A stretch of 64,000 bases of DNA from Candidatus Terasakiella magnetica (GCF_900093605.1 NZ_FLYE01000034.1:186001-250000), one strand, 5' to 3'; shown: positions 27,597-37,280, counted from the first letter of the stretch. The notes: generated by a model from the letters alone, not told the origin. A program made the numbers and translations.

Positions 27597-27909
27597 AAGC
27601 TAATCAGACACACTTTATAGATATTTGCGCATATTATTGTATCGTTTCATCACGTTTATGCCATTAAACATGGCAATGCAATGATGAAAATCAAAATCCT
27701 AACATTATAGGTAAATAAGTATATTCCCATAGTCTGAAAAACAAACATATTCTATGGATTATTTATGTTGCTTTTGCTTGACTCTTATCTAGAGAAACCG
27801 TAAAAGAGCGCCACATTCACTGACCTCTTTGACATTTTTGTCACCTTAAGGGGTGCCGTCAGTCCTCGAGTTTCGAGCACTGGCGCGTTTTGCGTTGGGA
27901 TTATTTTTG
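27597..27909. promoter_or_regulatory. Upstream region of ffh with a promoter at 27778-27806
   Basis: This 313-base AT-rich region carries TTGACT (27778-27783), a 17-base spacer and TAAAAG (27801-27806), about 100 bases before ffh. The boxes nearly equal those of the ffs promoter. A small CTCGA/TCGAG hairpin follows in the untranslated leader at about 27866-27878. No other gene was seen. Confidence 0.5.
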
Positions 27910-29358
27910 ATGTTTGAGAATTTACAAGGTCGCCTCGGTGACATCTTTGACAAACTGACAAAACGTGGTGCTCTGAGCGAGGCCGACGTAAATGAAGCCA
28001 TGCGCGAAGTGCGCGTCGCGCTGCTTGAAGCCGACGTGGCCTTATCGGTCGTTAAAGACTTTGTGAAAAAAGCCAAAGAAAAGGCCATCGGTGAAGAAGT
28101 CCTTAAAGGGATTAACCCGGGCCAGATGGTCATCAAGATCGTACATGACTGTATGGTCGAGATGCTCGGTTCTGAAGAAACTGCCATTAATTTAAAAGCC
28201 GTTCCCCCTGTCGCCATTTTGATGGTGGGTTTGCAAGGTGCGGGTAAAACCACCACCTCTGCCAAGATCGGCCTGATGCTCAAGAAGAAAGAGCGTAAGA
28301 AAGTCTTACTGGCCAGCCTTGATATTTATCGCCCGGCCGCCCAGCAACAGCTTGAAGTCCTCGCCAAACAGGCCGAGTTGACATCGCTGCCCATCCTTTT
28401 TGGTGAACAACCTGTTGCCATTGCCAAACGCGCCATGCAAGAGGGTAAAAAAGGCGGCTATGACGTCGTTATCCTTGATACGGCGGGTCGTTTACATATT
28501 GATGAAAAACTCATGGAAGAAGTCGCCAATGTGCGCGACGTTGCAAAACCGGCAGAGACCCTGCTGGTAACAGACGCCATGATGGGTCAAGACTCCGTCA
28601 ATGTGGCGAAAGAATTTAACGAGAAGATCGGTATCACCGGTATCGCGCTGACCCGTGTGGACGGTGATGCACGCGGTGGTGCGGCCCTTTCCATGAAGGA
28701 AATCACAGGCGCGCCGATCAAGATCATGGGTATTGGTGAAAAGATCGATGAGATCGAAGCCTTCCATGCAGATCGTGTTGCCAGCCGAATCCTTGGCATG
28801 GGCGATGTGGTTTCTCTGGTTGAAAAAGCCCAGGAAACCATTGAACAAGATAAAGCCGAAGAGCTTGCCAAACGTGTGATGAAGGGTCAGTTCACCCTTG
28901 AAGACATGCTTGAGCAACTCAACCAAATTCGTAAAATGGGTGATATTGACGGCCTGCTGGGCATGTTGCCGGGCATTGGCAAGATGAAAAAGCAACTGGC
29001 AGAAGCCAAAGTGGACGACAAGATGATTGCACGTCAGCAAGCTGTCATCCTGTCCATGACCATCAAAGAACGTCAAAACCCTAAAATTATTAAGGCATCG
29101 CGCCGCCAGCGTATCGCGGCAGGCTGCGGCCTCACAGTTCAGGACGTGAACAAGCTGTTGAAGCAATATCAACAGACTGCCAGCGTCATGAAAAAAGTCG
29201 GAAAGATGAATAAAAAAGGTCTGCTCGGCAAAATGGGCGCCATGATGGGCGGTCCCGGTGGTGGTATGCCACCAGGCGGCTTGCAAGGCATGCCCGGATT
29301 GGACGGGCTTGGCGGACAAGGTGGATTACCACCGGGCCTGCCACCGTTCAAAAAGTGA
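27910..29358 (+). CDS. ffh: Signal recognition particle protein Ffh
   Basis: A 482-residue SRP54 GTPase that binds ffs RNA and signal peptides for co-translational targeting. The N helical bundle is followed by the G domain: GLQGAGKTTT (about residue 107), DTAGR and TRVDGDARGG. The C-terminal M domain carries the GDIDGLLGMLPG signature and ends in a methionine- and glycine-rich tail. The ATG at 27910 (MFENLQGRLG) matches family starts; an upstream in-frame ATG would add 19 unrelated residues. It leads the ribosome-biogenesis cluster. Confidence 0.97.
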   Translation: MFENLQGRLGDIFDKLTKRGALSEADVNEAMREVRVALLEADVALSVVKDFVKKAKEKAIGEEVLKGINPGQMVIKIVHDCMVEMLGSEETAINLKAVPPVAILMVGLQGAGKTTTSAKIGLMLKKKERKKVLLASLDIYRPAAQQQLEVLAKQAELTSLPILFGEQPVAIAKRAMQEGKKGGYDVVILDTAGRLHIDEKLMEEVANVRDVAKPAETLLVTDAMMGQDSVNVAKEFNEKIGITGIALTRVDGDARGGAALSMKEITGAPIKIMGIGEKIDEIEAFHADRVASRILGMGDVVSLVEKAQETIEQDKAEELAKRVMKGQFTLEDMLEQLNQIRKMGDIDGLLGMLPGIGKMKKQLAEAKVDDKMIARQQAVILSMTIKERQNPKIIKASRRQRIAAGCGLTVQDVNKLLKQYQQTASVMKKVGKMNKKGLLGKMGAMMGGPGGGMPPGGLQGMPGLDGLGGQGGLPPGLPPFKK

Positions 29359-29426
29359 AGACCTTCTGACTTTGAATTTTCGATTTAACCCTTTGTAGAA
29401 ACCCAAACCATAGGAAAGACCAACAC

Positions 29427-29855
29427 ATGGCTCTTACAATCCGTTTGGCACGTGGCGGGGCTAAAAAGCGCCCGTTTTACCGTATCGTAGTTGCAGATAA
29501 GCGCATGCCGCGCGATGGCCGTTTCATCGAGAAACTGGGCACATACAACCCGATGCTTGCTAAAGACGACGAAAACCGCGTTGTAATGAATGCAGAGCGC
29601 GTTGATTACTGGCTCGGCGAAGGCGCTCAGCCTTCTGACCGCGTTCTTCGTTTCTTGGTTGCTGCTGGCAAAGCTGAACGCAGCATTCCACAGCAAACTA
29701 AAAAAGCTGAACAGTCTGAAAAGACTAAAATGCGTATCGAAGAAAAAGCTGAAAAAGTTCGTGAAGCTGAAGAAGCTGCTAAAGCTGCTGCTGAAGAAGC
29801 CGCTGCTGAAGCTGCTGCGGCCGAAGAAGCTCCAGCAGAAGCTGCTGAAGCCTAA
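29427..29855 (+). CDS. rpsP: 30S ribosomal protein S16 with long acidic Ala/Glu tail
   Basis: A 142-residue S16. Residues 1-87 are the normal protein ([20 protein letters not shown], then [12 protein letters not shown]). From residue 88 on comes a 55-residue extension made almost only of Lys, Glu and Ala, turning strongly acidic at the end ([12 protein letters not shown]), probably a helical or disordered tail outside the ribosome core. C-terminal extensions of this type occur on alphaproteobacterial S16. It is the second gene of the ffh-rpsP-rimM-trmD-rplS cluster. Confidence 0.96.
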   Translation: MALTIRLARGGAKKRPFYRIVVADKRMPRDGRFIEKLGTYNPMLAKDDENRVVMNAERVDYWLGEGAQPSDRVLRFLVAAGKAERSIPQQTKKAEQSEKTKMRIEEKAEKVREAEEAAKAAAEEAAAEAAAAEEAPAEAAEA

Positions 29856-29901
29856 GCTTTCTTTGGAATATTCTTGTTTTTTGTAATTGAGTTTCAAACC
29901 C

Positions 29902-30504
29902 ATGTCATCCAACACACATAACCCAGACAAAGATCAGGAACGTGTATGCGTTGCGGCCTTTTCGTCTGCCCATGGTGTCAGCGGTGCCTTGCGTTTGAAA
30001 AGCTTTACAGAAAACCCTGATGATGTTGCCGAATTCAGCATTCTTCAAAGCGAAGATGCCTCAAAAACCTATGACGTTGAAGTTGTCAGCCATACAGGCA
30101 AAGGCGAATTGATTGTCAAGGTTGCAGGTGTCGATGGCCGCGATGCTGCTGAGTTGCTTAAAGGCGAACGTCTCTATGTTTCTCGCAAAGAACTTCCCGA
30201 TGCAGGCGATGAGGAATTTTACCACGCGGATTTGATCGGTCTTACGGTCAAAACCAGCAGCGGTAAATCCCTTGGAACTGTGCGTGCGGTGTTTGATTTC
30301 GGTGCGGGTGACATGCTGGAAATTCTGCCCAAAGAGGGTGCCCTGATTATGGTGCCGTTCACCAAGGCAATTGTTCCGATTGTGGATATTGAAAAAGGGC
30401 GAGTGATCGTCGATCCACCTGAAGGACTGTTGCCAGAAGAAAAGAAAAAGAAGAAAAAACGCAAGAAAGTCAAAAAGGATACAGCAAAAGAGGGCGATCA
30501 ATGA
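29902..30504 (+). CDS. rimM: Ribosome maturation factor RimM with Lys-rich tail
   Basis: A 200-residue 30S-assembly factor that binds S19 and the 16S 3' head region. The RimM N domain begins at [19 protein letters not shown], and the PRC-barrel begins at [10 protein letters not shown]. The last 20 residues form a very basic tail with a [12 protein letters not shown] core. The ATG at 29902 is used in place of an in-frame TTG five codons earlier. It overlaps trmD by four bases (ATGA). Confidence 0.94.
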   Translation: MSSNTHNPDKDQERVCVAAFSSAHGVSGALRLKSFTENPDDVAEFSILQSEDASKTYDVEVVSHTGKGELIVKVAGVDGRDAAELLKGERLYVSRKELPDAGDEEFYHADLIGLTVKTSSGKSLGTVRAVFDFGAGDMLEILPKEGALIMVPFTKAIVPIVDIEKGRVIVDPPEGLLPEEKKKKKKRKKVKKDTAKEGDQ

Positions 30505-31229
30505 GCCCGCAATTGCTGCCTTGGACCGCTTGTGTTTTGACACTTTTTCCTGAAATGTTTCCGGGTGTACTCGGACATTCATTGGTGGGACGCGCCATGA
30601 GCGAAGGCCGCTGGTCACTGGATACCATCCAGATCCGCGATTTCGCCCATGATAAACATAAGACAGTGGATGATACCCCCTGTGGTGGTGGTGCCGGATT
30701 AGTGATGCGCCCTGATGTGGTCGCAGATGGTTTGGAAGAGGCTGTAAAGCGTTTTCCCTTGGCCAAAAAGGTGTTTCTAACACCGCGTGGCAAACCCTTA
30801 ACTCAAAGCAAAGTGCGCGAACTGGCCCAAGGCCCGGGTGTGATCTTGCTCTGTGGTCGCTATGAAGGGATCGATCAACGTGTTCTTGATGAACATGATG
30901 ATATGGAAGAAATAAGCATTGGAGACTATGTTTTGAATGGGGGCGAATCTGCTGCAACCGTGTTAATGGAAGCCTGCGTGCGACTGTTACCCGGTGTGAT
31001 CGGCAAGGAAGCCAGCCATGAAGACGAAAGCTTTGAAGCCGGACTTTTGGAATACCCCCATTACACACGTCCGCGTGTGTGGCGCGGGCGCGAAGTTCCC
31101 GAAACGCTTCTCTCAGGTCATCACGAGAAAATTCTGACTTGGCGTAAAAACCAAGCCCGACGCATTACACAGGAACGCCGCCCTGATTTATGGGCAGCCT
31201 ACTGTGAGCAAACCAAAGGAAGTGCCTGA
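30501..31229 (+). CDS. trmD: tRNA (guanine-37-N1)-methyltransferase
   Basis: A 242-residue SPOUT enzyme that makes m1G37 in tRNAs reading CNN codons and prevents frameshifting. It shows [18 protein letters not shown] at the N terminus, the knot elements [16 protein letters not shown] and [11 protein letters not shown], and the C-terminal HYTRP motif. All family motifs are intact. Coupled to rimM by a four-base overlap and followed by rplS. Confidence 0.97.
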   Translation: MSPQLLPWTACVLTLFPEMFPGVLGHSLVGRAMSEGRWSLDTIQIRDFAHDKHKTVDDTPCGGGAGLVMRPDVVADGLEEAVKRFPLAKKVFLTPRGKPLTQSKVRELAQGPGVILLCGRYEGIDQRVLDEHDDMEEISIGDYVLNGGESAATVLMEACVRLLPGVIGKEASHEDESFEAGLLEYPHYTRPRVWRGREVPETLLSGHHEKILTWRKNQARRITQERRPDLWAAYCEQTKGSA

Positions 31230-31280
31230 GATCGGCACCTCTCCATTTTTAGAGTTCAATCCTTTTAAAAGGTCGAGACC

Positions 31281-31643
31281 ATGAATATTGTAGAACAGCT
31301 CGGTAAAGAGCAAATCGCGAAGCAACAAGCTGAGCGTGAAATCCCAGAATTCGGTGCAGGTGACACGCTTCGTCTGCAAGTTAAAGTTAAAGAAGGCAAC
31401 CGTGAGCGCTTGCAGGCGTTTGAAGGTGTTTGTATTGCCCGTAAAAACGACGGTGTAAACTCTGCTTTCACACTACGTAAAATCTCTTTTGGTGAAGGCG
31501 TGGAACGTGTATTCCCACTTTACTCACCAAACTTGGCTGAGATCAAAGTTGTACGCCGCGGTGACGTTCGTCGCGCGAAACTGTACTACTTGCGTGGCCG
31601 CACAGGTAAAGCTGCCCGTATCGCTGAGAAGAAAGACTGGTAA
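31281..31643 (+). CDS. rplS: 50S ribosomal protein L19
   Basis: A 120-residue L19, located at the subunit interface. It has the family core [20 protein letters not shown], the R/K-rich [21 protein letters not shown] stretch and the [14 protein letters not shown] tail. It ends the ribosome-biogenesis operon and is followed by two small hairpins and then a strong terminator. Confidence 0.97.
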   Translation: MNIVEQLGKEQIAKQQAEREIPEFGAGDTLRLQVKVKEGNRERLQAFEGVCIARKNDGVNSAFTLRKISFGEGVERVFPLYSPNLAEIKVVRRGDVRRAKLYYLRGRTGKAARIAEKKDW

Positions 31644-31747
31644 AAGAATGTTCCTGCATTTGGCGGGAACTTCCGGCTCTTTAATGTAACAAAGAGCCCC
31701 ATTTCTCTCGGCCTTGCTGGTATTTGCCGTCAAAGCCATTGTTGGAC

Positions 31748-31803
31748 AACGCCGTATCCTTTGCTCACATGTCGAGCGTGAAGGATGCGGCGTTTCCTTT
31801 TTT
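31748..31803 (+). terminator. Terminator of the ffh-rplS operon
   Basis: Stem AACGCCGTATCCTT / AAGGATGCGGCGTT (14 pairs with one wobble), loop of about 19 bases, then TCCTTTTTT. Two smaller hairpins precede it (about 31650-31670 and 31675-31698) without T runs. Confidence 0.75.
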
Positions 31804-31813
31804 ACAACACATA

Positions 31814-31842
31814 AAAAAATCCCCGCTTCTGAGCGAGGATAT
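31814..31842 (-). terminator. Terminator of the S24 repressor gene
   Basis: Minus-strand stem ATCCTCGCT / AGCGGGGAT (nine pairs, one wobble) followed by a T run of seven. It lies about 30 bases past the stop of the repressor gene. Confidence 0.7.
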
Positions 31843-31872
31843 TAAATTTGAAATCGAAAAACCCAAACAGGC

Positions 31873-32532
31873 CTAAGAGACCGTTTTACTCACCCAGAGT
31901 ATCCGCCCGATCACATCAAGATGATCAAACTCACTGCATTCAATACGATGAGGGGGATAAAGGTTTTTATTGTCACTGACAATTTCAAGCCCGTTGAGCA
32001 CATTGACCAGACGTTTGATCTTAATATGATCTTTGAAGATAAAAGCAAAAAGCCCATCATTGACATTTTTCTGTGCGCGATCCACAAGAACGAAATCACC
32101 ATCACTCATGGTTGGGTCCATCGAATCGCCTTGCACTTCAAGCACGCATAACTGGTCAAACTGGTCATGATCACAGAGTTTCTCCAAAAAACTTCTGGAA
32201 AAAGGCATATGATCACACAGACCTAAGCGCTCATGATGATCTTTTTTTTCTGTAATCGACGTGTCACTCACCAGTGCGATTTGGACCGTATCAAAATTCT
32301 CTTCAAAATGAGCGCCCAACTTTTGCTTTGGCTTTGAGCCTGTCACAATCCAGTCAATCGTCACACCTGCAGCCTGTGCAATCGCAGAGATACCAATGAT
32401 TTTGGGCTCACTTGAACCTGCAAGCCAGTTTGCAAAAGTACGTTCTGACACGCCTGATTTTTCACATAAGGCACGGTTTCCACCGCACTCTTTTGCTATT
32501 TCTTTCAAACGGATTTGAAGATGTTCAGTCAA
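31873..32532 (-). CDS. S24-family (LexA/CI-like) repressor, phage type
   Basis: A 219-residue protein with an N-terminal helix-turn-helix (ALCEKSGVSERTFANWLAGSSEP) and a C-terminal S24 peptidase domain. The catalytic Ser sits in EVQGDSMDPTMSDGD and the Lys in the segment KDHIKIKRL, so RecA-stimulated self-cleavage is possible. The TTG at 32532 is preferred as start, because CGGAG lies seven bases upstream and phage repressors begin at this point. A GTG at 32565 would add 11 residues but has no ribosome-binding site. It is divergent from a Ner-like gene, as in Mu-type phages. Confidence 0.8.
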   Translation of the reverse strand: MTEHLQIRLKEIAKECGGNRALCEKSGVSERTFANWLAGSSEPKIIGISAIAQAAGVTIDWIVTGSKPKQKLGAHFEENFDTVQIALVSDTSITEKKDHHERLGLCDHMPFSRSFLEKLCDHDQFDQLCVLEVQGDSMDPTMSDGDFVLVDRAQKNVNDGLFAFIFKDHIKIKRLVNVLNGLEIVSDNKNLYPPHRIECSEFDHLDVIGRILWVSKTVS

Positions 32533-32561
32533 AACTAGACTCCGTAAATGGGCGAGCCATG

Positions 32562-32637
32562 TCACATATGGGATACATCATAAAATACTAAATCGTCTAA
32601 AACGATAAAACCTCTAGATTTATTTTTCCCATATATG
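32562..32637. promoter_or_regulatory. Candidate operators between the S24 repressor and the Ner-like gene
   Basis: The motif TCCCATATxTG occurs twice facing inward: on the minus strand at about 32563-32573 and on the plus strand at about 32627-32637. Between them lies an inverted repeat, ATCGT-CTAAA-ACGAT (32592-32606). Repeated dyads like these in a divergent promoter region are typical of repressor/Ner operators. Confidence 0.45.
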
Positions 32638-32762
32638 GCATACTCTTCAAGCGGGATGAAAAAATTGGTTGTCTCTTTCCAATCAAGGGGTTCCATCCCA
32701 ATCGTGATAAATAACGCTCTAAAAAAACCGGCACTAAAACCGGTGACAGACTTGAGGAACGC

Positions 32763-33026
32763 ATGCCGTATTCAACAACCAGAACCTGTAACGCTCATCC
32801 TGAAGACGTTAAAGCCGAAGTCCGTAAAAAAGTCGGCTCAATGGCAGCGTTAGCACGCCAACATGGCGTGTCGGATTCCGTTGTACGTGCTGCCTTAATC
32901 CGCCCTCAACCAACAGGTAACGCAATCATTGCAGAATGTTTAGATGTTCCCCTCCATGCCATTTGGCCGGAGTGGTACGGTGAAGACGATAAGCGCATTT
33001 TCCCCAAATCGACAGACAAAGCATAA
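32763..33026 (+). CDS. Ner-like (Nlp family) DNA-binding protein
   Basis: An 87-residue regulator with the Ner/Nlp pattern: a leading HPEDVKAEVRKKVGSMAALARQHGVSDSVVRAAL helix-turn-helix and the family ending AIIAECLDVPLHAIWPEWY. The ATG has GAGG five bases upstream. In phage Mu, Ner shuts off early transcription and sits beside the repressor gene c; the same divergent pairing is seen here. No transposase, integrase or structural phage gene follows; the next gene is leuC. Confidence 0.82.
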   Translation: MPYSTTRTCNAHPEDVKAEVRKKVGSMAALARQHGVSDSVVRAALIRPQPTGNAIIAECLDVPLHAIWPEWYGEDDKRIFPKSTDKA

Positions 33027-33463
33027 ACTCACTAAAAGCTTTTTCCAAATGAGAAAGATCATTTTCTACAAAGAAATTGCTGCTTTCAACCTCAAGGACA
33101 CATAGCGCCTTTACATTCAATTTATACGTTTTATCTTTGGTTTTTAATAATTCTAAACCTGATTTAGCTTCGGTAATTTAAAACGTCAAGTTCATCAATT
33201 ATAACCATAAATTTCTTACATCAGCTAAATTAGACTAACATAATATTGCAAAATATCAAAGCAATACATCCGATTCGCTTCATCAGATGTCTTTAGAGTA
33301 ATTAATCTCTCCCCTACTTAATCAAAAAATCATTTTAAAACCCGCAAACTAGCGCCATCTATGTATAAAGTGCGTGACCTTTTGGCGCAAAACTTCTATA
33401 GAAGGGGCGCATTTCATACATGTATTGATTATAGCAATCTGACTCATTCGGAGACTAACGACA
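33027..33463. other. 437-base AT-rich gap between the Ner-like gene and leuC
   Basis: No convincing gene is visible. A short frame starting at 33361 (MYKVRDLLAQNFYRRG) runs into the leuC start, but it is not rich in Leu codons, so it is not a classical leu leader peptide. The leuC promoter must be here. The base composition is more AT-rich than that of the flanking genes, in keeping with lost phage DNA (inference). Confidence 0.35.
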
Positions 33464-34888
33464 ATGGGCAACCCCCGCACACTCTTTGACAAGATCTGGG
33501 ACAACCATTTGATCGAAACTCAAGAAGACGGCACCAGCCTGATCTTCATCGATCGCCACATGGTTCACGAAGTAACCTCCCCGCAAGCCTTTGAAGGGCT
33601 ACGCATGTCGGGTCGTAAGGTTCGTCATCCAGAACTCACCCTCGCTGTAGCTGACCACAACGTACCAACGTCTGATCGTTCAAACGGTATTGTGATTACA
33701 AACGAAGAATCACGTGTTCAGGTTGAAGCACTTGAAACAAACGTAAAAGAATTCGGCGTTCCCTATTTCGCCATGGACGACCTGCGTCAAGGGGTTGTGC
33801 ATATTGTGGGTCCTGAGCAAGGCTTTACCCTGCCCGGCGCGACAATTGTTTGTGGTGATAGCCACACAGCAACCCACGGTGCTTTTGGCTCCCTTGCCTT
33901 TGGTATCGGTACATCCGAAGTCGAACATGTTCTTGCCACGCAAACGTTGTTGCAGAAAAAATCCAAAAACATGGAAGTCCGTGTTGAAGGTGCCCTGCCA
34001 GAAGGCGTAACGGCAAAAGATTTGGTTTTAGCCATCATTGGTAAAATCGGTACCGCTGGCGGTACAGGCAGCGTAATTGAATTTACCGGTCAAGCCATCA
34101 TGGACCTTTCCATGGAAGGTCGTATGACAGTTTGTAACATGGCGATTGAAGGTGGCGCACGCGGTGGTCTTATCGCTGTTGACGACAAAACAATCGATTA
34201 TGTTCGCGGTCGTCCTATGTCACCAAAAGCCGCAGCTTTTGAAGCGGCTGAAAAATACTGGCGCACACTCACAACTGATGAAGGTGCCGTTTATGACGAA
34301 ACCGTCATCATCAAAGCTGATGAGCTGGTGCCATATGTTACTTGGGGTACAAGCCCTGAAGATGCACTGCCGATTACTGCCACAGTTCCTTCACCTGCTG
34401 ATGCGCCAAATGAAGGTAAAGCTGGTGCCATTGAACGTGCGTTAAACTACATGGGTCTTGAAGCGGGTACGCCGCTCAATGAAATCCCTGTAACGCGCGT
34501 GTTTATCGGGTCTTGTACAAACGGTCGTATTGAAGATTTACGCGCAGCTGCTGCTGTTGCCAAAGGCCGCAAAGTGGCTGAAGGCATGAATGCCATGGTT
34601 GTTCCAGGCTCTGGTCTGGTGAAAGAAATCGCTGAAGAAGAAGGTCTGGATCAGATTTTCACTGAGGCTGGTTTTGATTGGCGCGAAGCAGGTTGTTCCA
34701 TGTGTCTGGCGATGAATGATGATCGCTTGAGCCCGGGTGAGCGTTGTGCCTCAACCTCCAACCGTAACTTCGAAGGCCGTCAAGGTCGTGATTCTCGCAC
34801 CCATCTGGTCAGCCCTGAAATGGCGGCCGCTGCTGCCATCACAGGCAAGCTCACAGATGTTCGCGAACTGTTGAAAGAGGGGAACTAA
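33464..34888 (+). CDS. leuC: 3-isopropylmalate dehydratase large subunit
   Basis: A 474-residue aconitase-family enzyme of leucine synthesis. It contains [30 protein letters not shown], the [13 protein letters not shown] motif and the GCSMCLAMN motif, which together supply the three cysteines for the 4Fe-4S cluster. Its start is preceded by CGGAG. The small subunit follows after four bases. Confidence 0.97.
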   Translation: MGNPRTLFDKIWDNHLIETQEDGTSLIFIDRHMVHEVTSPQAFEGLRMSGRKVRHPELTLAVADHNVPTSDRSNGIVITNEESRVQVEALETNVKEFGVPYFAMDDLRQGVVHIVGPEQGFTLPGATIVCGDSHTATHGAFGSLAFGIGTSEVEHVLATQTLLQKKSKNMEVRVEGALPEGVTAKDLVLAIIGKIGTAGGTGSVIEFTGQAIMDLSMEGRMTVCNMAIEGGARGGLIAVDDKTIDYVRGRPMSPKAAAFEAAEKYWRTLTTDEGAVYDETVIIKADELVPYVTWGTSPEDALPITATVPSPADAPNEGKAGAIERALNYMGLEAGTPLNEIPVTRVFIGSCTNGRIEDLRAAAAVAKGRKVAEGMNAMVVPGSGLVKEIAEEEGLDQIFTEAGFDWREAGCSMCLAMNDDRLSPGERCASTSNRNFEGRQGRDSRTHLVSPEMAAAAAITGKLTDVRELLKEGN

Positions 34889-34892
34889 GACC

Positions 34893-35501
34893 ATGGAAAA
34901 GTTCACCACATTAACCGGTATTGCAGCACCTATGCCGTTGATCAACATCGATACCGATATGATCATCCCAAAACTGTTCTTAAAAACCATCAAACGTTCT
35001 GGCCTTGGTGCCAACCTGTTTGACGAAATGCGTTTTAATCAAGACGGTTCTGAAAAAGCTGATTTTGTTCTTAATAAAGAGCCTTATCGCAAAGCCCAGA
35101 TCATCGTTGCGGGCGACAACTTTGGTTGTGGTTCCAGCCGCGAGCATGCCCCTTGGGCCATCGCGGATTTTGGTATCCGTTGTGTGATTTCCACAAGCTT
35201 TGCCGATATCTTCCATAACAACTGTTTTAAAAATGGTATCTTGCCGATCAGACTGCCAAAAGCAGATGTTGATCGCTTGATGGAACAGGCTTCTAACGGT
35301 GCAAACGCCACCATCACCATCGATCTGGAAAACCAGAAAATCGAAGGTGCGGGTGACGCCATTGAATTCAACGTTGATCCATTTCGCAAGTCTTGCTTGC
35401 TAGAAGGTCTCGATGATGTTGGTCTTACCCTTAAAAAAGAAGATAAGATCAACGCCTTCGAAGACAGCTACAAGCAGTCTATGCCTTGGATGGCGCGTTA
35501 A
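34893..35501 (+). CDS. leuD: 3-isopropylmalate dehydratase small subunit
   Basis: A 202-residue partner of LeuC, forming the swivel domain. It shows the N-terminal [20 protein letters not shown] and the [14 protein letters not shown] active-site loop, then [12 protein letters not shown] ribosome-binding site (AGAGGGG) is placed inside the end of leuC. Confidence 0.97.
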   Translation: MEKFTTLTGIAAPMPLINIDTDMIIPKLFLKTIKRSGLGANLFDEMRFNQDGSEKADFVLNKEPYRKAQIIVAGDNFGCGSSREHAPWAIADFGIRCVISTSFADIFHNNCFKNGILPIRLPKADVDRLMEQASNGANATITIDLENQKIEGAGDAIEFNVDPFRKSCLLEGLDDVGLTLKKEDKINAFEDSYKQSMPWMAR

Positions 35502-35513
35502 TTAAAGCATTGT

Positions 35514-35542
35514 GCCCCTCGTGAAAGCGGGGGGCCTTTTTT
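35514..35542 (+). terminator. Terminator between leuD and leuB
   Basis: GCCCCTCG / CGGGGGGC stem (one wobble) followed by CTTTTTTAT, within 15 bases of the leuD stop. A second hairpin without a T run, GTCCCTGT / ACAGGGAC, follows at 35553-35572, just before the leuB ribosome-binding site. Confidence 0.75.
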
Positions 35543-35595
35543 ATATTGTGAGGTCCCTGTTTTGACAGGGACATATTTGTTTAAGGGATTTCAAT

Positions 35596-36705
35596 ATGTC
35601 CGACGCTAAAAATCTATTGTTCTTGCCGGGTGATGGCATTGGTCCAGAAGTTATGGGTCAGGTTCGCAAAATCATCGAATGGCTGACAAAAAACCGTTCT
35701 GTAAACTTCAACCTGTCTGAAGGCCTTGTGGGTGGTGCCTGTTACGAAGCACATAAATGCGCTGTAACCGATGAAACCGTTCAAGACGCTATGGATGCAG
35801 ATGCGGTTATGCTCGGCGCTGTTGGTGGCCCACAGTGGGATAATGTTGAGCGTCACGCCCGCCCAGAAGCTGGCCTTTTGCGTCTTCGCAAAGAAATGGA
35901 CCTATTTGCCAACTTGCGTCCGGCTGTTGTGTTTGACGCGCTTGTGGATAGTTCCACACTGAAAAACGAAATCGTTCAGGGCTTGGATATCATGATTCTG
36001 CGCGAACTGACTTCAGGTGTGTATTTTGGCGAACCACGCGGTGTTGAAGACCTGCCCGGTGGCGGTCAAAAAGGGTTTGATACCCAAGTTTACACCGATG
36101 CAGAAATTATCCGTGCAGCCCATGTTGCCTTTGATTTGGCAAAAAAACGCGGCGGCAAGGTTCACAGCGTTGAAAAAGCCAACGTGATGGAATCTGGTAA
36201 GTTCTGGCGCGAAGTCGTAACAAAACTACACGCAGAACAATATAGCGATATTAAGCTTGAGCATATGTATGCTGATAACTGCGCCATGCAGTTGGTGCGT
36301 AACCCAAAACAGTTTGACGTGATCCTCACAGATAACCTGTTTGGTGATCTGCTTTCTGATTGCGCTGCCATGTTGACAGGTTCACTCGGTATGCTGCCAT
36401 CTGCCTCTTTATCCGGTAAGGATGAAAACGGCAAAGTACGCGCCATGTACGAACCCGTACACGGTTCTGCCCCGGATATTGCGGGTCAAGATTTGGCAAA
36501 CCCATTGGCAACCATCCTGTCCTTCTCCATGTGTTTGCGCTACAGCTTTAACATGGCGGCAGAAGCTGACCTGTTGGACCAAGGCGTTCAAAATGTGTTG
36601 GGTGCTGGCGTGCGTACAGGCGATATCATGCAAGACGGCATGAAAGCCATCGGCTGTGCTGCCATGGGTGATGCGCTGATTGCTGAGCTTGATAAGCTGG
36701 TATAA
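35596..36705 (+). CDS. leuB: 3-isopropylmalate dehydrogenase
   Basis: A 369-residue NAD-dependent enzyme that oxidises and decarboxylates 3-isopropylmalate. Typical elements are [10 protein letters not shown] at the N terminus, [22 protein letters not shown] with the substrate Arg, [27 protein letters not shown], and [13 protein letters not shown]. Length is normal. The gene is separated from leuCD by a terminator, so its transcription is probably partly independent. Confidence 0.97.
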   Translation: MSDAKNLLFLPGDGIGPEVMGQVRKIIEWLTKNRSVNFNLSEGLVGGACYEAHKCAVTDETVQDAMDADAVMLGAVGGPQWDNVERHARPEAGLLRLRKEMDLFANLRPAVVFDALVDSSTLKNEIVQGLDIMILRELTSGVYFGEPRGVEDLPGGGQKGFDTQVYTDAEIIRAAHVAFDLAKKRGGKVHSVEKANVMESGKFWREVVTKLHAEQYSDIKLEHMYADNCAMQLVRNPKQFDVILTDNLFGDLLSDCAAMLTGSLGMLPSASLSGKDENGKVRAMYEPVHGSAPDIAGQDLANPLATILSFSMCLRYSFNMAAEADLLDQGVQNVLGAGVRTGDIMQDGMKAIGCAAMGDALIAELDKLV

Positions 36706-36728
36706 CATCCGCTTTTAAAGACAAAAGA

Positions 36729-36766
36729 AAAGGGCTTGATGATTTATCTCATCAGGCCCTTTTTTT
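36729..36766 (+). terminator. Terminator after leuB
   Basis: Stem AAAGGGCTTGATGA / TCATCAGGCCCTTT, 14 pairs with one wobble, followed by a T run. It could also terminate the convergent coiled-coil gene, less strongly. Confidence 0.85.
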
Positions 36767-36788
36767 ATATTTTATGCAAAGAAGAAGA

Positions 36789-37280
36789 TTAAATCTTGCG
36801 CCCTATTGCGCGCAGCATTTCTTCTAAATCTTGCCAGGCTGAACGAATGGCATGATCAGCCTCATCTGAATGACCATCGGCAAAATAGGCAATCAATGCT
36901 TCTGCCAACTCTAAAAGCTTTTCATGCTGATCCTTGTTTTCTGCTTCCCCATCAACAGAACGGAATAAAAAGCGGCTGAGCTGCTCACATAAGGTGTCAG
37001 ACGTATTGCCCATACTGGCAATATCAAACACATGGCATAACATGGCAAAGCGGCTGGCAGCCCGGCGTTGCAAGCTATAGGCATCGTGCAGGCCGATACG
37101 TTCTTGTAAATGTTCTTTTTCTTCTGTTAAGCGTTTGATCTCAGCATCATCTTGACCTTCCATGGATTTATTGAAATCCACTTCCAGCTTCATCACTTCC
37201 GTTTCTGTGCGTTTGACTTCTTCAGCGGCCCAGTCAAGCTCGTGCTTAATTTCAGCAATAAGATGCTTATCAGTTGACAT
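36789..37280 (-). CDS. Coiled-coil protein of unknown function
   Basis: A 163-residue, mostly helical protein with heptad-like charged repeats in residues 5-65 (LDWAAEEVKRTETEVMKLEVDF, EIKRLTEEKEHLQERIGL). A second helical part follows, with LCEQLSRFLFRSV and HEKLLELAEALIAYFADG. No signal peptide or transmembrane segment. I do not recognise the family. It is a single gene with its own promoter region upstream (37281-37409), shared with the divergent SDR. Confidence 0.7.
   Translation of the reverse strand: MSTDKHLIAEIKHELDWAAEEVKRTETEVMKLEVDFNKSMEGQDDAEIKRLTEEKEHLQERIGLHDAYSLQRRAASRFAMLCHVFDIASMGNTSDTLCEQLSRFLFRSVDGEAENKDQHEKLLELAEALIAYFADGHSDEADHAIRSAWQDLEEMLRAIGRKI

Noticed and set aside
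28492-29319. 275-codon frame antisense to ffh
   Set aside because: It covers the ffh coding region out of frame, with no ribosome-binding site and a His/Cys-rich composition typical of shadow frames.
33361-33490. Short frame before leuC that could be a leu attenuator peptide
   Set aside because: It has only two adjacent Leu codons, overlaps the leuC start, and is not followed by a terminator/antiterminator pair.
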